A stretch of DNA of 64,000 nucleotides from positions 1 through 64,000 of the forward strand of contig JANQLW010000012.1 of the NCBI GenBank assembly GCA_028280405.1. Reading direction: 5' to 3'. The position numbers and the translations under genes were made by a program. The first letter of the stretch is position 1. Every line of letters starts with the position of its first letter. The notes below the pieces were generated by a model. It was not told where the DNA came from. It did not search any database and saw only the letters and a program-made list of their open reading frames with translations. Shown here piece after piece: positions 33,595-41,845 of the stretch. The DNA is from Bacteroidales bacterium (GTDB taxonomy: Bacteria; Bacteroidota; Bacteroidia; Bacteroidales; GCA-2711565).

Positions 33595-34815
33595 CTATGA
33601 AGAATATTTATTTGCGATATGATCCATATCTCTACTGACTTTTTTATCAAGTAGACGGGCATATATTTTAGTCATTTCAAGAGAGCTATGGCCAAGCATT
33701 TTTGAAACACTTTCAATGGGAACATCATTGTTCAGGGTTACTGTTGTTGCAAAAGTATGACGGGCCACATGACTTGTGAGTGTTTTTGAAATCCCGCATA
33801 AATCGCCTATTTCCTTTAAATAAGCATTCATTTTTTGATTAGAGTTTACCGGTAGCAAAACTCCTTTTTCTTGTACTATCGGATGATCTTTGTATTTATC
33901 AATTATCTTTTGAGCTGAGGGAAGAAGAGGAATATTGCTTTGAATATTGGTCTTTTTTCTTTTGACGCTTATCCAGGGTTTCTTATCAAGCCCAATAATA
34001 AGATTTTCTTTTTTTAAACGGCTTAAGTCTGAATGAGCTAGTCCTGTAAAACAAGCAAAGAGAAAGCAATCTTTTACTGTTTCCAACCTATTTATTGAGA
34101 ACTTCTTTTTAATCAATTTTTCTAATTCAGTTTCAGTTAAAAAATCCCTATTCACCTTTTTTAAGGGAAGTGGATAATTAGCAAAAGGATCTATTTTTAG
34201 TTTTCCTGTATTTAAAGCAATCCTAGTAATTTTTTTAAAGTTTTTCAAATACTTCATAGTAGTATTATGACTACAACCAATAACACTTTTTATAAAAAAC
34301 TCAAGTCCACTTATAAAATCATGATCTACCTTGTCTATCGACAAATCTTCCACCTCATAGTCTTTCCGTATATATTTTTGAATATGGCGATAACAGGTTT
34401 CATATCGCAAACAGGTTTCAGAAGCGAAATCAATTCCTTCCAAAGAACGAGCTCTTTTATTATGATCCATAAAAATATCAAGAATAGTAGCTTTTTTAGG
34501 TTCGATTCCTAAGAACTTTTTTTTGAGTAATTCTGCAGTAATCTCAACTCCATCGGTCATTAAATGATTTATAATGGATTGAAATCTGAATTTAACTGAA
34601 TGAATATAGTCATTAATAATTTTTGATTCCTTACTATTCCCTTTAGCTATGCCACTTTCAGCATCCCACAACATTGGGTTTACTGTACATTTCAAAACAA
34701 ATTCAGTGTGCTTTTTATTAACTGTTATTTTTACAAATAAAGAGGCATTGCCATTTTTTAATAGTTTCTTTTTTTTAATAAAGAATAATATTCTATAAGA
34801 AGTCCATCGTTCCAT
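33595..34815 (-). CDS. Tyrosine site-specific integrase of the element
   Basis: A 406-residue phage-type integrase. It has an N-terminal arm-binding-like domain (KLLKNGNASLFVKITVNKKH at about 14), a core SAM-like domain (about 110-215) and a catalytic domain. Catalytic words are CFTGLAHSDLSRLKKENL (about 252), SHVARHTFATT (His/Arg, about 347), LGHSSLEMTKIY with the nucleophile Tyr about 386. The usual Arg in TGLR is Ala (TGLA), as in several Bacteroidota integrases such as IntDOT relatives. It lies 220 bp from the tRNA-Ser gene and points away from it. Confidence 0.95.
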   Translation of the reverse strand: MERWTSYRILFFIKKKKLLKNGNASLFVKITVNKKHTEFVLKCTVNPMLWDAESGIAKGNSKESKIINDYIHSVKFRFQSIINHLMTDGVEITAELLKKKFLGIEPKKATILDIFMDHNKRARSLEGIDFASETCLRYETCYRHIQKYIRKDYEVEDLSIDKVDHDFISGLEFFIKSVIGCSHNTTMKYLKNFKKITRIALNTGKLKIDPFANYPLPLKKVNRDFLTETELEKLIKKKFSINRLETVKDCFLFACFTGLAHSDLSRLKKENLIIGLDKKPWISVKRKKTNIQSNIPLLPSAQKIIDKYKDHPIVQEKGVLLPVNSNQKMNAYLKEIGDLCGISKTLTSHVARHTFATTVTLNNDVPIESVSKMLGHSSLEMTKIYARLLDKKVSRDMDHIANKYSS

Positions 34816-34890
34816 ATAAATTTCAGCCTTTTTTAAGATGATTAATTAAACTTGAAAAGGGAGCAATAAATAGGAATTCGAGTCGCCTCA

Positions 34891-34935
34891 TTGGACTTTT
34901 TTTATAAAAATAAAGTCCAATAGTAAGTCCAATAG
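34891..34935 (+). promoter_or_regulatory. Putative integrase arm-type binding repeats (proximal end)
   Basis: AAGTCCAATAG occurs twice as a direct repeat 12 bp apart (34913-34923 and 34925-34935). An inverted partial copy, TTGGACTTT, lies at 34891-34899. The same motif and spacing appear at the distal end of the element (1644-1661). They lie between the integrase gene and the core site. Confidence 0.55.
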
Positions 34936-34976
34936 AAATGCAAAGAAAAGGGGGTAAAAACCAAGAAAGGTAAAAA

Positions 34977-35013
34977 CAAAAAAGCCCTGTTAAATGATGA
35001 TTTACAGGACTTT
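34977..35013 (-). terminator. Element-supplied terminator for tRNA-Ser
   Basis: AAAGCCCTGT and ACAGGACTTT form a 10-bp stem with one wobble around a 13-nt loop, followed on the minus strand by a T-run. It lies just past the 3' end of the tRNA-Ser gene, replacing the chromosomal terminator that was displaced to 1541-1572. Confidence 0.6.
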
Positions 35014-35035
35014 GCGTTTTTCTTCTATGCATTTC

Positions 35036-35059
35036 TGCGGAGAAAGAGGGATTCGAACC
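35036..35059 (-). other. Proximal att site within tRNA-Ser
   Basis: A 24-bp repeat identical to 1572-1595. It covers the tRNA 3' part from the T-arm to just past the discriminator base, so integration keeps the tRNA gene functional. Confidence 0.88.
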
Positions 35060-35122
35060 CCCGGAGGTGTTACCCTCAACGGTTTTCAAGACCGCCGCAT
35101 TCGACCACTCTGCCATTTCTCC
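35038..35122 (-). tRNA. tRNA-Ser (anticodon UGA)
   Basis: 85 nt without the CCA end. The acceptor stem GGAGAAA (35116-35122) pairs with TTTCTCC (35039-35045). The D-arm, the anticodon loop CTTGAAA with anticodon TGA, a long variable arm (GTTGAGGGTAACACCTCC region) and the T-arm GGGGGTTCGAATCCCTC are all visible. The long variable arm and anticodon identify tRNA-Ser. CCA is not encoded, as is usual in this phylum. It is the integration target. Confidence 0.95.
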
Positions 35123-35406
35123 GCTGCAAAAGTACATAAATTTTTTATTCTTGAAATATTATCTTCAAAAAAAAATGGATTTTTTGAAAACCCCTTTGTA
35201 ATCGCATAATGCAGAAGAAAATAGAGATTGTTTTTTTGTGCATGGCTTTTTATTTGTACTACAATTAGGATAAGAACTTGCAGATATATGATGAAGATAC
35301 CAGCATAAATAAATATATTTGTTATCCGAAAAATTCTATTCGAACACAAGCTTATAATTGGTTGTTTTCGCATATGACATGTGATAATTTCTTAATAGAG
35401 TCGTAA

Positions 35407-36429
35407 TTGAAAAAAATAGCAGTAGTCATATTAAACTGGAATGGTAAAGTCTTCCTTGAGAAATTTCTTCCCCATGTTATAAAGTATAGTAAATATGATG
35501 CTGAAATTATTGTGGCTGATAATGACTCATCTGATGATTCTGTAGAATATCTTAAGAAGAATCATCCTGAATTACGGATCATCCATAACACATATAATGT
35601 AGGTTTTGCATCCGGATATAATATGGCCTTAAAACAGATTGACGTTGATTATTATGTTCTTTTAAATTCTGATGTTGAAGTTACTGAAAATTGGATCAAC
35701 CCGGTCATCCAATTTATGGAAAAGGATGAGAGGATTGCTGTATGTCAACCCAAATTAAGATCCTATTACGAAAAGGATAAATTTGAATATGCCGGTGCTG
35801 CCGGAGGCTATATAGATAAATATGGTTATCCGTTTTGCAGAGGCCGTTTATTTCAATCTTTAGAAGTTGATAAAGGCCAGTATGATGATGCCTGTGAAGT
35901 ATTTTGGGCATCCGGAGCCTGTTTGTTTATCAGGGCTGCATTATTTCATAAAGCCAATGGTTTTGATGATGATTTTTTTGCTCATATGGAAGAGATCGAT
36001 TTGTGCTGGAGATTGAAAAATATGGGATATAAGATCATGTATTGCCCGGAATCTACGGTTTATCATGTTGGTGGAGGTACCCTTCCCAAAACATCTTCTA
36101 GAAAGACTTATTTTAATTTCAGAAATAACTTTTTCTTACTTTACAAAAATCTTCCTTATAACCGTTTGTGGAAAATGTTTTTGTCCCGTTTATTCCTGGA
36201 TGGTTTAGCAGGAGTTAAATTTTTGATGCAAGGCGGGTATAAAGATATGTTTGCAGTTGTGAGAGCTCATCTGAGTTTTTATAAGAACTTTGGCAAATTG
36301 AGAAAAAAACGAAAGCAACTTAGACAAAAAGATGTATCAATGGTATATTGGTCAAATGTAGCTTTTGACCATTATCTCTGGAGAGTAAAGAATTTTTCAG
36401 AGTTTAACCCGGAAAAATTTTCAAAATAA
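35407..36429 (+). CDS. Family 2 glycosyltransferase
   Basis: A 340-residue GT-A fold protein. The start KKIAVVILNWNGKVFLEKFL is the standard GT2 opening and supports the TTG at 35407 as start codon. AEIIVADNDSSDDSVEYLKK, NVGFASGYNMAL and VLLNSDVEV (the DxD-like metal site) follow, then GACLFIRAALFHKANGFDDD and HMEEIDLCWRLKNMGY (the ED-W catalytic region). It is a rhamnosyl/hexosyl-transferase-like enzyme of cell-surface glycan assembly; donor and acceptor are unknown. It overlaps by 1 nt the truncated SMR gene that follows. Confidence 0.9.
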   Translation: MKKIAVVILNWNGKVFLEKFLPHVIKYSKYDAEIIVADNDSSDDSVEYLKKNHPELRIIHNTYNVGFASGYNMALKQIDVDYYVLLNSDVEVTENWINPVIQFMEKDERIAVCQPKLRSYYEKDKFEYAGAAGGYIDKYGYPFCRGRLFQSLEVDKGQYDDACEVFWASGACLFIRAALFHKANGFDDDFFAHMEEIDLCWRLKNMGYKIMYCPESTVYHVGGGTLPKTSSRKTYFNFRNNFFLLYKNLPYNRLWKMFLSRLFLDGLAGVKFLMQGGYKDMFAVVRAHLSFYKNFGKLRKKRKQLRQKDVSMVYWSNVAFDHYLWRVKNFSEFNPEKFSK

Positions 36430-36644
36430 TGGCTTGGCTGTATTTATTTCCTCTCTCGGCCCTTAAATCCTTACCCATTGGTGTAGCTTATTCCATATGG
36501 ACAGGCATAGGTGCTATTGGAACCGTAATTCTTGTAATCATCCTGTTCAATGAATCCCGAGAAGTTCTAAAAATAGTATTTGTGTTAATGATCGTTTGCG
36601 GAATAGTTGGGCTTAAGCTGATAACTGGAAATACATCAAATTAG
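36429..36644 (+). pseudogene. N-terminally truncated SMR (EmrE/SugE-type) transporter
   Basis: The 71 residues WLYLFPLSALKSLPIGVAYS...WTGIGAIGTVILVIILFNES match small multidrug resistance proteins from the end of TM1 onward. The family is normally about 105 residues; the first membrane helix with its essential Glu is missing. The ATG overlaps the TAA of the glycosyltransferase (TAATG), and no upstream frame supplies the missing part. It is likely a degraded gene; a functional short form cannot be excluded. Confidence 0.6.
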
Positions 36645-36649
36645 TATAT

Positions 36650-36717
36650 CCTGTCATGCTGAACTTGTTTCAGCATCTCAGACGACTCAGATGCTGAAAC
36701 AAGTTCAGCATGACGGG
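36650..36717. repeat. Perfect 26-bp inverted repeat
   Basis: Arms 36653-36678 and 36689-36714 (built on GTCATGCTGAACTTGTTTCA) are exact inverted copies with a 10-nt loop and partial pairing beyond. The hairpin separates convergent genes (SMR remnant and aroQ) and probably also terminates transcription. This word is a common dispersed palindrome in Bacteroidota. Confidence 0.75.
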
Positions 36718-36722
36718 TGTTA

Positions 36723-37139
36723 TTACTTTATAAAGCTAAGTATTGCCAAGCGATAAGAGTCTAAGCCAAACCCACTAATCATCCCTTTTACATAAGGCCC
36801 GATCATGCTGGTGTGCCTGAATTCCTCTCTGGATAACACATTGGAGATATGAACTTCAATTGTCGGACAGTTGATCGCTTTTATAGCATCTGCAATGGCT
36901 ACGGAAGTATGTGTATATGCCCCTGCATTTAAAATGATCCCATCATAATCAAATCCGACTTCATGAATTTTATTGATGATCTCGCCTTCTACATTGCTTT
37001 GATAATAATCAATCTGAATCTCAGGGAATTTTGTACTCAATTCTTTCAGGTAATCTTCAAAAGAAGCAGAACCATAAATTTCGGGCTCACGTTTTCCAAG
37101 TAAATTTAAGTTAGGTCCGTTAATGATGCAAAGCTTCAT
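36723..37139 (-). CDS. aroQ: Type II 3-dehydroquinate dehydratase
   Basis: About 138 residues from MKLCIINGPNLNLL; an ATG two codons earlier is possible. It dehydrates 3-dehydroquinate to 3-dehydroshikimate, step three of the shikimate pathway. Motifs of the type II fold are intact: GPNLNLLGKREPEIYG with the catalytic Tyr and Arg, NAGAYTHTSVAI, and EVHISNVLSREEFRHTS with the catalytic His. It is a single gene. Confidence 0.96.
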   Translation of the reverse strand: MKLCIINGPNLNLLGKREPEIYGSASFEDYLKELSTKFPEIQIDYYQSNVEGEIINKIHEVGFDYDGIILNAGAYTHTSVAIADAIKAINCPTIEVHISNVLSREEFRHTSMIGPYVKGMISGFGLDSYRLAILSFIK

Positions 37140-37145
37140 GTTCAT

Positions 37146-37454
37146 GATGATTGAGAGTTTGAATTTATATTACAAAGTTAAACTTTTATGGGGATAGTGT
37201 AGAGAGGTAAATTGGTATATTGGTAAACCTGCTTGGAAGCATAAAAGTTGGGATATTAGTGTTAGTTGACGCTATTTAGTTGGGGCAGGTCATCGAGTGG
37301 AGCGAAGCGTAATCGAGATGGAAGTATATTATAATTTTTCAACTTTAACCAGTAACCAGCAACCAGCAACCAGCAACCAGTAACCAGTAACCAGTAACCA
37401 GTAACTTGTAACCAGCAATATCCTCTAGCAATTTTCGAAAAAATTTAACTTCTA
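37146..37454. repeat. Intergenic region with 7-bp tandem repeats
   Basis: About ten head-to-tail copies of CCAGYAA (CCAGCAA / CCAGTAA) lie at about 37347-37412. The complementary repeat occurs at 57400-57486. Nothing else is recognised here apart from AT-rich DNA. Confidence 0.7.
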
Positions 37455-37487
37455 TTTGCATACTTATAAGTTTTAAGCTTAAATTTG
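37455..37487 (+). promoter_or_regulatory. Promoter of the thiamine receptor transcript
   Basis: The -33 box TTTG (37455-37458) and -7 box TAAATTTG (37480-37487) are separated by 21 bp, matching the Bacteroidota TTTG/TAnnTTTG pattern. Transcription would start just before the TPP riboswitch. Confidence 0.6.
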
Positions 37488-37496
37488 CACAAATTA

Positions 37497-37576
37497 TTCC
37501 AATAGGGGTGCCCTATCATTACGGGCTGAGATCATACTCTTAAAACCTGATCCGGGTAATGCCGGCGTAGGGAAAA
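37497..37576 (+). promoter_or_regulatory. TPP riboswitch (thi box)
   Basis: The conserved elements are in order: AGGGGTGCC, GGGCTGAGATCAT, ACCTGATCCGGGTAATGCC and GGCGTAGGGAA. These form P1-P5 of the thiamine pyrophosphate aptamer. It precedes a TonB-dependent receptor by about 55 nt. When TPP is plentiful it should lower expression of the receptor. Confidence 0.95.
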
Positions 37577-37631
37577 GAAAGATTCACAATTTTCCTCTAT
37601 TGTTTTTTTAAATCTTTAAAAATTCAATATT

Positions 37632-39995
37632 ATGAAAAAAACTATTCTTGCAGTTATTATTATTGTAATACCTCTGCTTACATTCTCACAGTATTCCTTA
37701 AGTGGGAAAATAACAGATGCTGAAACAGGGGATGCTCTTTATGGAGCTCATATCGTATTAAAAGGAAAATCTTTAACAACTGTTACTGATAAAGAGGGAT
37801 TTTATAGGTTCAAGTCTCTTAAAGCAGGTTCATATACTTTTGAAATAAGTTATGTTGGTTTCAAATCTCAAATTCTGGAAGTTGAGCTTAACAGTAATCA
37901 AACAAGAAATTTTCAACTTGAACCAAATGCTTATATGACGGATGAAGTATTGGTTGTTGCTACAAGAATCGCAAAAAATACGCCAACTACATATAAAAAC
38001 CTTGATAAAGAAGAAATTGAAAGTACCAATCTTGGGCAAGATATTCCATTTCTTTTAGATATGATGCCATCTACCGTTACAACTTCAGATGCCGGAGCTG
38101 GAATTGGATATACCGGTATCCGTATTCGTGGTACGGATATCACCAGAATTAATGTTACAGTAAATGGAATCCCTTTGAATGATGCCGAATCCCATGGTGT
38201 ATTTTGGGTAAATATGCCAGATTTTTCAAGTTCTATTGATAATATTCAGGTTCAACGTGGTGTAGGTACCTCTAAAAATGGTGCGGCTGCTTTTGGAGCT
38301 TCAATTAATCTTCAAACGACAACTTTAAATGCGAAACCCTATGCAGAAATTAATAGTACCATTGGTTCTTATAGTACTTTTAAGAATAATGTACGATTCG
38401 GAACTGGATTGCTAAATGGAAAATTCACAATTGATGGCCGCTTGTCGAAAATTACATCCGATGGGTATATTGACAGAGCATTTTCTGATCTTAAATCATT
38501 CTATTTGTCAGGTGCATTCTATGGAAAAAATAATATCGTAAAATTAAATATCTTCTCCGGTAAAGAAAGAACATACCAGGCCTGGGGAGGTGTTCCAAAA
38601 GATATGCTGGAAACAAACCGTAGATTTAATCCTTATACTTACGAGAATGAAACGGATAATTATCAGCAAAGCCATTATCAGTTACTTTATACTCAGAAAC
38701 TAAGTACTGAATGGCAATTTAATGCCGCATTGCATTATACTAAAGGTGCCGGTTATTATGAGCAGTTTAAAGAAGGTCGGGCATTCTCCGGGTATAAAAT
38801 TGATCCGATCACAATAGGAGGGGAGACCATTGATGAAATGGATTTGATTCAGCAAAAGTGGTTGGATAATAATTTCTATGGAGCCACTTATTCTGTTAAA
38901 TATGAAGATGAAAAAACAAATGTAATTGTTGGAGGTGCATGGAATAAATATATTGGAGACCATTTTGGTGAAGTCATTTGGTCACAATATGCGGTGAATA
39001 TTGATAAGAACTACCGCTGGTATTTCAATAAAGGCCATAAAAAAGATTTTAACCTTTACACAAAAGTAAATTATCAGCTTTCTGATAAAGTAAATCTTTA
39101 TGGAGATATACAGTATCGGGCCATCAGATTTGATATTAAGGGTATTCATGATGACTTGAGAAATATTACAACAGATGGTAAATTTGATTTCTTCAATCCC
39201 AAAGCAGGAGTCTATTATACTATAAATAAGAATAGTGCTGCTTATGCAAGTTTTGCTGTTTCTAATCGTGAACCTTCCCGTAATAGTTATAGAGATGCTG
39301 ATGCCGATCATAATCCAACCCGTGAAAAATTGTTTGATTATGAATTCGGCTATTCATTTAGGAACAGTACTTATGCTATAGAATTAAATGCATACTATAT
39401 GGATTATACGGATCAATTGGTGATGACCGGGGAAATCAATAATGTTGGATCTCCAATCATGACCAATGTGCCGGATAGTTATCGTTTAGGGCTTGAGTTT
39501 GCAGGAGGAGTTCAGATTACACCTGATTTAAGATGGGATTTAACCGCAACGATTAGCAAGAATAGGATAAAAGAATTTACAGCATATGTTGATAATTGGA
39601 CGGGCGATCGTGTGATTGAACAATATGAAAACACCCATTTGTCCTTTTCCCCTTCTTTAATTACCGGAAGTACGATTAAATATAATCCTGTAAAAGGTTT
39701 TAGCATGGCCTTGATATCAAAATATGTAAGTCGACAGTATATTGACAATACTTCCAGTAAAGAAAGGAGCCTTGATCCATATTTTGTAAGTAATATAAAC
39801 CTTAGCTATACGTTTAAAACAAAATTAATCCCTGAAGTTGGATTTAAATTATTGGTTAATAATATATTTAATGAGATATATGAAACCAATGCCTGGACTT
39901 ATCGATATTTCAATAATGGAACTCATTTAACAGATTTTGGTTTTTATCCGCAGGCAGAAACCAATTTCTTATTTGGAGTAACTTTAAAATTTTAA
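37632..39995 (+). CDS. TonB-dependent outer-membrane receptor, probable thiamine uptake
   Basis: A 787-residue protein. It has a signal peptide (KKTILAVIIIVIPLLTFSQY), then a CarboxypepD_reg-like domain (SLSGKITDAETGDALYGAHI, about 22-95), the plug domain (about 115-225, with GAGIGYTGIRIRGTDITRIN and VQRGVGTSKNGAAAFGASIN) and a beta barrel ending in an aromatic Phe (LFGVTLKF). The TPP riboswitch upstream points to thiamine or its phosphate as substrate, in line with known riboswitch-controlled receptors of this phylum. A carrier for the inner membrane is not nearby. Confidence 0.9.
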   Translation: MKKTILAVIIIVIPLLTFSQYSLSGKITDAETGDALYGAHIVLKGKSLTTVTDKEGFYRFKSLKAGSYTFEISYVGFKSQILEVELNSNQTRNFQLEPNAYMTDEVLVVATRIAKNTPTTYKNLDKEEIESTNLGQDIPFLLDMMPSTVTTSDAGAGIGYTGIRIRGTDITRINVTVNGIPLNDAESHGVFWVNMPDFSSSIDNIQVQRGVGTSKNGAAAFGASINLQTTTLNAKPYAEINSTIGSYSTFKNNVRFGTGLLNGKFTIDGRLSKITSDGYIDRAFSDLKSFYLSGAFYGKNNIVKLNIFSGKERTYQAWGGVPKDMLETNRRFNPYTYENETDNYQQSHYQLLYTQKLSTEWQFNAALHYTKGAGYYEQFKEGRAFSGYKIDPITIGGETIDEMDLIQQKWLDNNFYGATYSVKYEDEKTNVIVGGAWNKYIGDHFGEVIWSQYAVNIDKNYRWYFNKGHKKDFNLYTKVNYQLSDKVNLYGDIQYRAIRFDIKGIHDDLRNITTDGKFDFFNPKAGVYYTINKNSAAYASFAVSNREPSRNSYRDADADHNPTREKLFDYEFGYSFRNSTYAIELNAYYMDYTDQLVMTGEINNVGSPIMTNVPDSYRLGLEFAGGVQITPDLRWDLTATISKNRIKEFTAYVDNWTGDRVIEQYENTHLSFSPSLITGSTIKYNPVKGFSMALISKYVSRQYIDNTSSKERSLDPYFVSNINLSYTFKTKLIPEVGFKLLVNNIFNEIYETNAWTYRYFNNGTHLTDFGFYPQAETNFLFGVTLKF

Positions 39996-40036
39996 AATTT
40001 TATACACAACCTATTCGATTTAAGAAACTGCTTCAA

Positions 40037-40122
40037 AAGTCAGGGTGTGAATGTATTTGTTAAGTTTTTCAAAAAATAAAAGAAATACATTTAATGAATT
40101 AACAATTCATACCCTGACTAAT
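40037..40122. repeat. AT-rich imperfect palindrome
   Basis: GTCAGGGTGTGAATG and CAATTCATACCCTGAC lie at the ends, and AATGTATTT / AAATACATT pair inside. It could serve as a terminator of the receptor gene or be a small MITE. Confidence 0.5.
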
Positions 40123-40211
40123 ATTCAAATTATTAATACGATTGAGACAGCCTTTTGTTTTTTTATATCTTTGCTGTAAGGCAGAACAATTTTTAACTTA
40201 AATATAAAATC

Positions 40212-41045
40212 ATGGCACAAGAAGAAATTAACCTAAGAAAAGTTTTACCTGTTACTTTTATTATTGTAGCAGTTATTTTGGTAATTATATTTTGGAGTAG
40301 AATGACAGTCACTATACAATCCGGAGAAGGTGGTGTGGTATTCCGTTTGCTTAGCGGAGGTGTTGATACTGAAGCAACCTATGGAGAAGGCTTTCATTTT
40401 ATTTCTCCATTAAATAAAATGTTTGTATACAATGTTCGTCAGCAAGAAGTTTCTGAGAAAATGTCTGTTTTGTCCTCAAACGGACTTGAGATTTCTGTAG
40501 ATGTTTCTATGTGGTATCAGCCGGTTTATAATAAACTTGGGTTTTTGCATAAAGAAAAAGGGCAGGACTATTTAAATACAATCGTACGCCCTTCCATTAG
40601 ATCTGCTACGCGATCTGTTATTGGACGGTATACACCTGAACAAATTTATTCTTCCAAAAGAGATGCTATTCAAGATGAAATTTTTGAAGAAACTAAGAAA
40701 ATACTAATTGCACAATACGTTCAACTTAACGATGTGTTGGTTAGAGATATTACCTTACCGCCAACCATTAAAACTGCAATTGAGAAAAAACTGAAACAAG
40801 AACAGGAAGCCTTAGAATATAAATTTAAATTACAAAAAGCTGAACAGGAAGCAAAACGCCAGAAAATTGAAGCTGAAGGTAAGGCAAATGCAAACCGTAT
40901 CTTAAGTGCGAGTTTAACAGATAAAATTTTAAGAGATAAAGGAATAGAAGCTACATTGAAATTAGCGGAGTCTCCAAATGCGAAAGTAGTCGTAGTTGGT
41001 AGCGGTAAAGATGGGCTTCCTTTAATTTTAAATACAGACAAATAG
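40212..41045 (+). CDS. Prohibitin/SPFH-domain membrane protein
   Basis: A 277-residue protein with one N-terminal membrane anchor (VLPVTFIIVAVILVIIFWS), then an SPFH/prohibitin domain (about 35-215): GEGGVVFRLLSGGVD, GFHFISPLNKMFVYNVRQQE, SVDVSMWYQP, and IVRPSIRSATRSVIGRYTPE. A C-terminal coiled coil is rich in K/E/Q. Prohibitins form large rings that organise membranes and chaperone proteases. It is a single gene with a -7 box-like TATCTTTG at 40166-40173. Confidence 0.92.
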   Translation: MAQEEINLRKVLPVTFIIVAVILVIIFWSRMTVTIQSGEGGVVFRLLSGGVDTEATYGEGFHFISPLNKMFVYNVRQQEVSEKMSVLSSNGLEISVDVSMWYQPVYNKLGFLHKEKGQDYLNTIVRPSIRSATRSVIGRYTPEQIYSSKRDAIQDEIFEETKKILIAQYVQLNDVLVRDITLPPTIKTAIEKKLKQEQEALEYKFKLQKAEQEAKRQKIEAEGKANANRILSASLTDKILRDKGIEATLKLAESPNAKVVVVGSGKDGLPLILNTDK

Positions 41046-41047
41046 AA

Positions 41048-41117
41048 TTGTTACAAGTTACAGGTTGCAGGTTGTTGTAACAACTTGCAACTTGAATCTT
41101 GCAACTTGCAACCTGAA
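41048..41117. repeat. Short degenerate repeat ahead of smpB
   Basis: Words of the type TTACAAGTTACAGGTTGCAG and GCAACTTGCAACCTG recur in both orientations between the prohibitin and smpB genes, giving a palindromic 70-bp region. It resembles, but is not the same as, the CCAGYAA tandem repeats. Confidence 0.5.
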
Positions 41118-41567
41118 ATGAGTGAGAGAATAAAAATTAAGAATAAAAAAGCTTCTCATGAGTATTTTTTGATTGAAAGGTTTGTGGCGGGCATTCAATT
41201 GACAGGTACGGAAATTAAATCAATTAGAGCCGGAAAAGCAACGCTGGCTGATTCCTATTGTGCTTTTACCGAAATGGAATTGTTTGTGAAAAACATGCAC
41301 ATTTCGGAATATAAAATGGGAAGCTATAATAATCATGAACCTAAACGTGATCGTAAATTACTGCTTACTAAAAGAGAATTGAAAAAGCTTTCCGGTAAAG
41401 TCAAAGAGAAAGGCTTTACTTTGGTTCCTGTTTCTTTATTTATAAATGACAAAGGGTTGGCTAAGCTCGAAATAGCCCTTGCTAAGGGTAAACATACCTA
41501 TGATAAAAGAGAAAGCTTGAAGCAAAAGGATTCTCAAAGAGAAATAGAAAGGTCCCGGGATTTTTAA
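41118..41567 (+). CDS. smpB: SsrA-binding protein SmpB
   Basis: A 149-residue protein from the ATG at 41118 ([20 protein letters not shown]); an upstream TTG start would translate the repeat and is rejected. Features include [22 protein letters not shown]-rich loops, [21 protein letters not shown]-type core strands and the basic C-terminal tail [20 protein letters not shown]. It binds tmRNA to rescue stalled ribosomes. No tmRNA gene was found in this window. Confidence 0.95.
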   Translation: MSERIKIKNKKASHEYFLIERFVAGIQLTGTEIKSIRAGKATLADSYCAFTEMELFVKNMHISEYKMGSYNNHEPKRDRKLLLTKRELKKLSGKVKEKGFTLVPVSLFINDKGLAKLEIALAKGKHTYDKRESLKQKDSQREIERSRDF

Positions 41568-41627
41568 TTCGTAATGCTCCTATTCTGAATTTAGCTAATA
41601 AAGATTTTTTAAATAACAGGAATGAAA

Positions 41628-41651
41628 AAACCCTTCGGGAATGAAGGGTTT
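41628..41651. terminator. Bidirectional terminator after smpB
   Basis: AAACCCTT / AAGGGTTT pair around a CGGGAATG loop with A- and T-rich flanks. It separates smpB from the convergent small gene at 41657-41845. Confidence 0.65.
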
Positions 41652-41656
41652 AAAAA

Positions 41657-41845
41657 CTATTTAGTGATGCTGAGAACATCAAGCTTTACTGTCTTTCGAT
41701 GGTAACACAAAAAACAATAAGCACCGGGTTTGCCGTTCGAATACCTTCTGAATCCGGTAAATCCATACTCCGGATTCTGAATAATCTCCTTTAAATTGCT
41801 TCTTGAAATAAAACCTGTGTTATCTAACCAATAGTTAAAACTCAT
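41657..41845 (-). CDS. Small hypothetical protein
   Basis: A 62-residue protein, FNYWLDNTGFISRSNLKEII then GFTGFRRYSNGKPGAYCFLC. It has a compact mixture of aromatic and charged residues and a pair of Cys near the end (CFLC). It ends next to a terminator. I do not recognise the family, and only the good composition and placement support it. Confidence 0.4.
   Translation of the reverse strand: MSFNYWLDNTGFISRSNLKEIIQNPEYGFTGFRRYSNGKPGAYCFLCYHRKTVKLDVLSITK

Larger units (their letters stand above)
1572..35059. mobile_element. ~33.5 kb integrative element (defence island) in tRNA-Ser(UGA)
   Basis: The element is bounded by identical 24-bp direct repeats at 1572-1595 and 35036-35059, which match the 3' end of the tRNA-Ser gene. 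The tyrosine integrase (33595-34815) is the first gene inside the tRNA-side boundary, the usual layout for tRNA-targeting elements. Inside are an RteC-like gene, HTH genes, a primase-helicase and iteron-like repeats, then a large accessory load of restriction, Argonaute, SIR2, RloAB and ubiquitin-like genes in integron-like cassettes and operons. No relaxase or conjugation genes were recognised, so it looks non-conjugative; it may be mobilisable or phage-satellite-like. DUF6266 and an amidase are present but no capsid or tail genes. Confidence 0.85.

Noticed and set aside
33595-34815. Integron integrase IntI
   Set aside because: The sequence and tRNA-side position fit a Bacteroidota tRNA-type element integrase; no IntI-specific insert was seen.
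34823-35137. 104-codon frame across the tRNA-Ser gene
   Set aside because: It reads the tRNA and its flanks; a tRNA gene explains the sequence.
37347-37412. CRISPR array
   Set aside because: Seven-bp units in direct tandem without spacers are a simple tandem repeat; no cas genes are present.
41085-41117. TTG start extending smpB
   Set aside because: The extension translates a repeat; the ATG at 41118 matches the family start.
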